A DNA stretch of 64,000 bases. It comes from an uncultured Porphyromonadaceae bacterium. GTDB taxonomy: Bacteria > Bacteroidota > Bacteroidia > Bacteroidales > Muribaculaceae. Shown here in pieces: positions 60,152 through 64,000 of this stretch (position 1 is the first letter of the stretch; every line of letters begins with the position of its first letter). The stretch is taken from positions 1 through 64,000 of the forward strand of contig CALEUL010000033.1 in NCBI GenBank assembly GCA_937921035.1, given 5' to 3'. The notes below the pieces were generated by a model that was not told the DNA's origin, made no database searches, and worked only from the letters and a program-made list of their open reading frames with translations. Both the position numbers and the translations under genes were made by a program.

Positions 60152-62071
60152 CTATCGGGAAAAGCGAGAAGCAATCTCGTCGTTGCTGAAAACAGTCATC
60201 ACCGTCTGGCCGTCAGGCGTGTGGGACGGATCGGAGCACCGGAAGAGATCGGCGACGATACTGTCCATCTCGGCTGTAGACAGCGCTTGTCCGGGCTGCA
60301 CGGCCGCATTGCGCGCCATCGACAGCGCAAGCGGCGCCCGCAATGCCGAAGCATTCACCTCGCCCATCTCGGCGACGTCCTCGAGCATGGAAACCACAGT
60401 CTCTATAGGCGAAACCGACTGCAAGGGCGACGGCACAGCTGTAACGCTCCAACGCATCTTACCGTTGTCGCGAAGGCCGAAGCCAAGGGCCTCAAAGTCT
60501 TTCAGATTTGCCGTCAGCAAAGCGTTGCATGCCGGCGACAGCTCCATATCCTCGGGGAAAATAAGAATCTGCGAGCTCATATTGCCTTCGGCGAGGTCGC
60601 GCATGTAGCCGTCGAAAAGAATACGAATGTGCGCACGGTGCTGCGATATCACCATCACACCGGTCTGCGAGCTGCTGACAATATAGCGGTTATGCAGCTG
60701 GAAGCACGACGGCGGCGCCACAGCAGCCTCAGCCTCATGATCCATGCCCGGGAAGGCTGCGTCGGGCCTTTCGGGAATCAACGTATCGTCATCCACCAAA
60801 CCATCTGCGGGAGCCGAGGCAAAGGCATCGTCGCGGCGCTGACTGAAACTCTCGTAGAGCTTCTCCCAGTCGTGCGGCACGGACTGCTGCGCCGGACGGT
60901 GAGTATAGGATGTTGCCGGACGATTGTCCGAGGCGGAACGCAGCCCGGCGTTGTCCGATGCGGGCCTGAAAGGATTGTAGTCCGGATTGAAATCATCTGC
61001 CGGCACATCGTTTCCTCCGGGATTGAATACAGGAATCTCCGGAGCGTCGTCGGAGTCGAAATCCAGAGCACCGGCAGCCTGGTTTTTGCCGAGAGTCTCT
61101 CGCACGGCAGCCTCAAGCACCTGCCATATAAGCTGCTCCTGCGCAAACTTCACCTCGTATTTCTGCGGATGGATGTTCACGTCTATGTCGCCGGGATCGA
61201 CAATGAAATTGATGAAGTACGACGGCTGCGAATCGGGGCTAATCAGCTGCTCGTAGCACTTGAGTATGGCACGGTGGAACACGGGATGCCGCATGTTGCG
61301 ACCATTCACAAAAAAGAACTGCTGGTAGCCGCGCTTGCGGGCGAAGCGCGGCATGCCGATGAATCCGTCGATTTTCACCAGCGGTGTCTCGGTCTCGACA
61401 TGTGCCATCTGGCCCTCCATGTTCTTGCCGAACAGAGCGCCTATGCGTTGCTTCAGGTTTCCGGGACCAAAACGGTGCAGAGTGTGGCCGTCGCTTATAA
61501 GGGTGAAATCCACGCCCGTATTCACCAAGGCGAGACGCTCGAACTCGCGCAATATCTGGTTAAGCTCAACAGAATCTTTTTTGAGGAACTTGCGGCGCGC
61601 GGGCAGATGAAAAAAGATGTTTTTCACCATCATGTTAGTACCCGGCACCATCGGGAACGGCTCCTGACTCTCGAAAGCGGATTCGTTTATCAGCAGACGA
61701 GTACCTATCTCGGCGTCGCGCTGCATGGTGCGCAGCTCTACCTGCGCCACAGCTGCTATAGATGGCAGCGCCTCGCCGCGGAAGCCCATTGTAGTGAGCG
61801 TGAACAGGTCGGCGGCGCATGATATCTTGCTTGTGGCATGGCGTTCAAAAGCCATGCGGGCATCCGTTGGCGACATGCCGCAGCCGTTATCCACAACCTG
61901 AACAAGGGTGCGTCCGGCATCCTTGAGTATTATCGATATCTCGGTAGCACCAGCGTCTACGGCGTTCTCCACCAGCTCCTTTATTACGGATGCCGGACGC
62001 TGTATCACCTCGCCGGCGGCTATCTGGTTGGCGACTGAATCGGGCAGCAGACGAATTACATCTGTATTCAT
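60152..62071 (-). CDS. mutL: DNA mismatch repair protein MutL
   Basis: The 639-residue protein has the GHKL ATPase N-terminal domain (ELVENAVDAGA with the catalytic Glu and Asn, VDNGCGM, GFRGEALPSIAAV) and a C-terminal dimerisation domain (about 450-639). The linker (about 340-440) is long and low in complexity. The endonuclease motif DQHA(x)2E is replaced by SQHRAHI (Gln477-His478), so the nicking site found in many non-enterobacterial MutL proteins appears lost. MutL couples MutS recognition to downstream repair. The ATG at 62071 gives the family start MNTDVIRLLPDSVANQIAAGEV; longer readings add an unlikely prefix. DUF6377 copy 2 follows by 2 bases. Confidence 0.93.
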   Translation of the reverse strand: MNTDVIRLLPDSVANQIAAGEVIQRPASVIKELVENAVDAGATEISIILKDAGRTLVQVVDNGCGMSPTDARMAFERHATSKISCAADLFTLTTMGFRGEALPSIAAVAQVELRTMQRDAEIGTRLLINESAFESQEPFPMVPGTNMMVKNIFFHLPARRKFLKKDSVELNQILREFERLALVNTGVDFTLISDGHTLHRFGPGNLKQRIGALFGKNMEGQMAHVETETPLVKIDGFIGMPRFARKRGYQQFFFVNGRNMRHPVFHRAILKCYEQLISPDSQPSYFINFIVDPGDIDVNIHPQKYEVKFAQEQLIWQVLEAAVRETLGKNQAAGALDFDSDDAPEIPVFNPGGNDVPADDFNPDYNPFRPASDNAGLRSASDNRPATSYTHRPAQQSVPHDWEKLYESFSQRRDDAFASAPADGLVDDDTLIPERPDAAFPGMDHEAEAAVAPPSCFQLHNRYIVSSSQTGVMVISQHRAHIRILFDGYMRDLAEGNMSSQILIFPEDMELSPACNALLTANLKDFEALGFGLRDNGKMRWSVTAVPSPLQSVSPIETVVSMLEDVAEMGEVNASALRAPLALSMARNAAVQPGQALSTAEMDSIVADLFRCSDPSHTPDGQTVMTVFSNDEIASRFSR

Positions 62072-62108
62072 TTCAAATATAGGAATATGACAATGATTCG
62101 GAAAGTGT

Positions 62109-64000
62109 TTATAAAAGAAGAGCAGCAACCGCGGCGGTATCCGCAGCCCAACGCAATGTGTAGCAGAAATCGGCTTCGGCAGACGGCACTATCCTCATTC
62201 CGCGGGCGCAAGCGTATGTCTCCAACAGCTCTCCTATGCTTATCTTGCTGTGGAGGCGCTTTAGATAGGCCTCTACCAGCGATGCTTTCAGCTGAGCCAT
62301 GAAACGGGTGTCGTTTGGAATCTCGAGCCACGTGATATCACGTTTCTCCACATCCAGGACACCGAAAACAAGGCCTCGCGACAGGTCGCCGGCAGTGATA
62401 TGCACCATTTGCGACACCGTCGACGGGTCGTAGGCCACGCCGGTTTTCTCGTCTACCTTCATAGGCTGCGAACAATCCATCCAGCCTACACGCAGATTCG
62501 GAGCAAGCTGCATCGTCGAATATGCGTTGCAGGCAAATACGACGTAGCGTGCCCCGGAAGCCTGTAGCTCGGGAAGGTTCAGCTCTATATATTCCGCCGT
62601 ACCAACTTTGTCGGGAATATACTGTATATCGCCGCTGTGTATGGCGCCAGGAACACTGAGGCTGTAGTATGCGCAATCGGTTGTTATGCCGTTGCCGTAC
62701 AGAATTTTGGCACTGAGGTCCATATCCAGGTGTTGTGCATCCAAACCCTCGCCCCATTGCAGGAACAGACGCACGGCGTCGCCTGAGACAGGGAATGTCT
62801 GCCCTGTAAGAGCGGCCGACGCATCCTGCACTGCATTGCCGCGGTCGCCGACCGGCACAGGAATATCGAACAGTTCGGACGCGATGTGTATCGTATGCTC
62901 CGATGCTCCGAAACGGCTGCGATAATGTTCCATCAGCGTTTGCAGGGCTATATCCTTAACATCGCGTGCATATTCCGCACGCTGTACGGCCGACAATGTC
63001 TTAAGTTTTTTATTGACGGGAACTTCCACTCGGCGTCCGTCGGCAAGCACTACCACGCGCGTATCGCCCTCACCAAAGAAATAGTCGGTGGAATACGAAT
63101 CGAGCGTAACCAGCAGACGCGGGGCGACCTTACCGGCTATAGCACGGAAACCCTCAGTAGCGACATCGCCGAAATGAAGCATTGCCGCAAAAAGCGAACG
63201 GGCGAAAGTACCGGGACGCTCGCGCAGCATGGCCGTATATTTTTCCGCATTTCCGTCAAGCAGAGCACACTGCACTTCACCGGCCCATACGGGATAGCTC
63301 TTATTATAGAAACAGTCCATGAACGCAGCCAGACGCGTGTACTGCGGAAGACGGGCATATTCGGCCAGACGCAGCGCGCGAATAAAACGCACCCACATGC
63401 CGCGGAACGGATGCAGGGCCTCGCAGGCGCCTTCCGGATCGTTAACAATGCTATTCAGCCACTCGGCCACTGCCCTGCACTCCTTGCGGGAGTAGTGAAG
63501 GTCGCATTCTGTTTTCTTCTTTATTACTGCAGGACGCACAATCCTTATGTTACCCGTGCGCAAGAACCAAAGCATGCGCATAAGCATCAACGGACTGTCG
63601 AGAAGACCGAAGGCAGAAGCATAATCCTCGCCTTTGAAGCTGCCGGCGGATATGGCGATAGCCGATTCTATGTTGCCGACGGCAAAACCGTCGGGCAGCT
63701 CGTAGCAAGCAGCCAAAAGCATAAGAGAATCGCGCTGAGTGCCATCGGGAGGTACGGGCGACGCCGCGATACTGTGGAACAGGCCACGCATGTCTTCGTC
63801 GGTGAAGCGTTTCAGCAACGTCCGTTCTCCGCCCTGCCCCGTGAATGTTCCCTGTGCCACCTTGAACGGCGTTCCGCACAGAGGGCACCCATTATATCGG
63901 TCCAGGTCGAACAGTCCGTTGGGAATGTTATGTCCGCACGGCAACACGGTACCCTCAACCACATTGGGACACAGAGTATTGGCAATAGCCGCCAAAATAT
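62109..64000 (-). CDS. RING/zinc-ribbon and TerD-like domain protein, 5' end outside the window
   Basis: The frame is open to the window edge (the first Met-like codon is an internal TTG), so the N-terminus is missing; about 630 residues are visible. Near the visible start is a zinc-binding pattern (LPCGHNIPNG and NGCPLCGTPF) like the RING-type domain of the MXAN_6230/SCO0854 family. A long helical middle follows. The last about 190 residues have the wording of TerD: GITTDCAYYSLSVPG, IELNLPELQASGARYVVFACNAYS, VGWMDCSQP and FGVLDVEKRDITWLE. TerD proteins belong to tellurite- and stress-response systems that bind calcium. The stop is 37 bases before the mutL start. Function in this species unknown. 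Confidence 0.7.
   Translation of the reverse strand, partial: ILAAIANTLCPNVVEGTVLPCGHNIPNGLFDLDRYNGCPLCGTPFKVAQGTFTGQGGERTLLKRFTDEDMRGLFHSIAASPVPPDGTQRDSLMLLAACYELPDGFAVGNIESAIAISAGSFKGEDYASAFGLLDSPLMLMRMLWFLRTGNIRIVRPAVIKKKTECDLHYSRKECRAVAEWLNSIVNDPEGACEALHPFRGMWVRFIRALRLAEYARLPQYTRLAAFMDCFYNKSYPVWAGEVQCALLDGNAEKYTAMLRERPGTFARSLFAAMLHFGDVATEGFRAIAGKVAPRLLVTLDSYSTDYFFGEGDTRVVVLADGRRVEVPVNKKLKTLSAVQRAEYARDVKDIALQTLMEHYRSRFGASEHTIHIASELFDIPVPVGDRGNAVQDASAALTGQTFPVSGDAVRLFLQWGEGLDAQHLDMDLSAKILYGNGITTDCAYYSLSVPGAIHSGDIQYIPDKVGTAEYIELNLPELQASGARYVVFACNAYSTMQLAPNLRVGWMDCSQPMKVDEKTGVAYDPSTVSQMVHITAGDLSRGLVFGVLDVEKRDITWLEIPNDTRFMAQLKASLVEAYLKRLHSKISIGELLETYACARGMRIVPSAEADFCYTLRWAADTAAVAALLL

Noticed and set aside
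58587..60608. A 673-codon open frame on the plus strand
   Set aside because: It is antisense to the second DUF6377 gene and part of mutL, which carry clear family motifs and operon spacing on the minus strand. The plus-strand translation has no recognisable motif.
60113..61822. A 569-codon open frame on the plus strand
   Set aside because: It mirrors mutL on the other strand; the MutL motifs settle the coding strand.
62074..62081. TATATTTG as the mutL promoter
   Set aside because: It lies only 3 bases before the required ATG, so a transcript would start inside the first codons. It is probably a chance match.

Overview
The window looks like chromosomal DNA from a Bacteroidales bacterium, most likely in or near the Muribaculaceae. 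The reasons are: repeated Bacteroidetes-type -7 boxes (TAnnTTTG, sometimes with a TTTG -33 box about 20 bases upstream) in front of genes without clear Shine-Dalgarno sites; a short primary sigma factor without region 1.1; a MurF-alanine racemase fusion; a PorE-like TPR/propeller/OmpA lipoprotein together with several proteins that end in type IX secretion (T9SS)-like sorting tails; a glycine-lipid acyltransferase pair; and DUF4292 and DUF6377 proteins. The family-level placement is inference. Apart from the first 2.8 kb the content is mostly housekeeping.

Layout. 1-2.8 kb is accessory: a minus-strand RHS-family secreted protein with a metzincin-type metalloprotease tip, an overlapping small lipoprotein (candidate immunity protein), a possible gene remnant, and immediately upstream a 267-bp MITE-like element with near-perfect terminal inverted repeats and a perfect 9-bp target duplication. 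2.8-12.7 kb (minus): phosphohexomutase, an AAA/DUF234 ATPase, elongation factor P, a NatAB-type ABC exporter, lpxH with a DUF59 iron-sulfur assembly protein, an AraC-type HTH protein and nadB. 12.8-27.6 kb (plus): a MATE pump, the primary sigma factor, a secreted GH13 glycosidase and a 1191-residue secreted beta-repeat protein (both with T9SS-like tails), a TPR histidine kinase overlapping an Omp85-family lipoprotein, and a HAD phosphatase. Two tandem tRNA-Val genes follow (minus).

28-33.2 kb (minus) is an operon porE-like, GSCFA, murF-alr. 33.4-41.1 kb (plus): membrane acyltransferase, a PCMD/calycin secreted protein, AlkD-like protein, SBF-type transporter, Crp/Fnr regulator and a membrane-bound DUF6377 regulator. 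41.4-42.9 kb (minus): a DUF115-like protein and an SDR-like protein that lacks its usual N-terminal NAD-binding segment. 43-48.7 kb (plus): glsA-glsB, purB, dgt and a TPM-domain protein. 48.7-58 kb (minus) is a tight eight-gene run: metG, ansA, a minimal sorting-tail protein, dut, a TPR protein, DUF4292 lipoprotein, an EnvC/M23 factor and a polysaccharide flippase. 58-64 kb (minus): a candidate short independent transcript with a 20-codon ORF, a second DUF6377 regulator, mutL and a RING/TerD-like protein cut by the window edge.

The most promising less-described items are the RHS-metzincin/lipoprotein pair with its neighbouring MITE, the candidate small RNA/micro-ORF at 58.2-58.44 kb, the sorting-tail-only protein at 54.6-54.9 kb, and the two DUF6377 membrane regulators. 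All function calls come from reading motifs; no database search was run.
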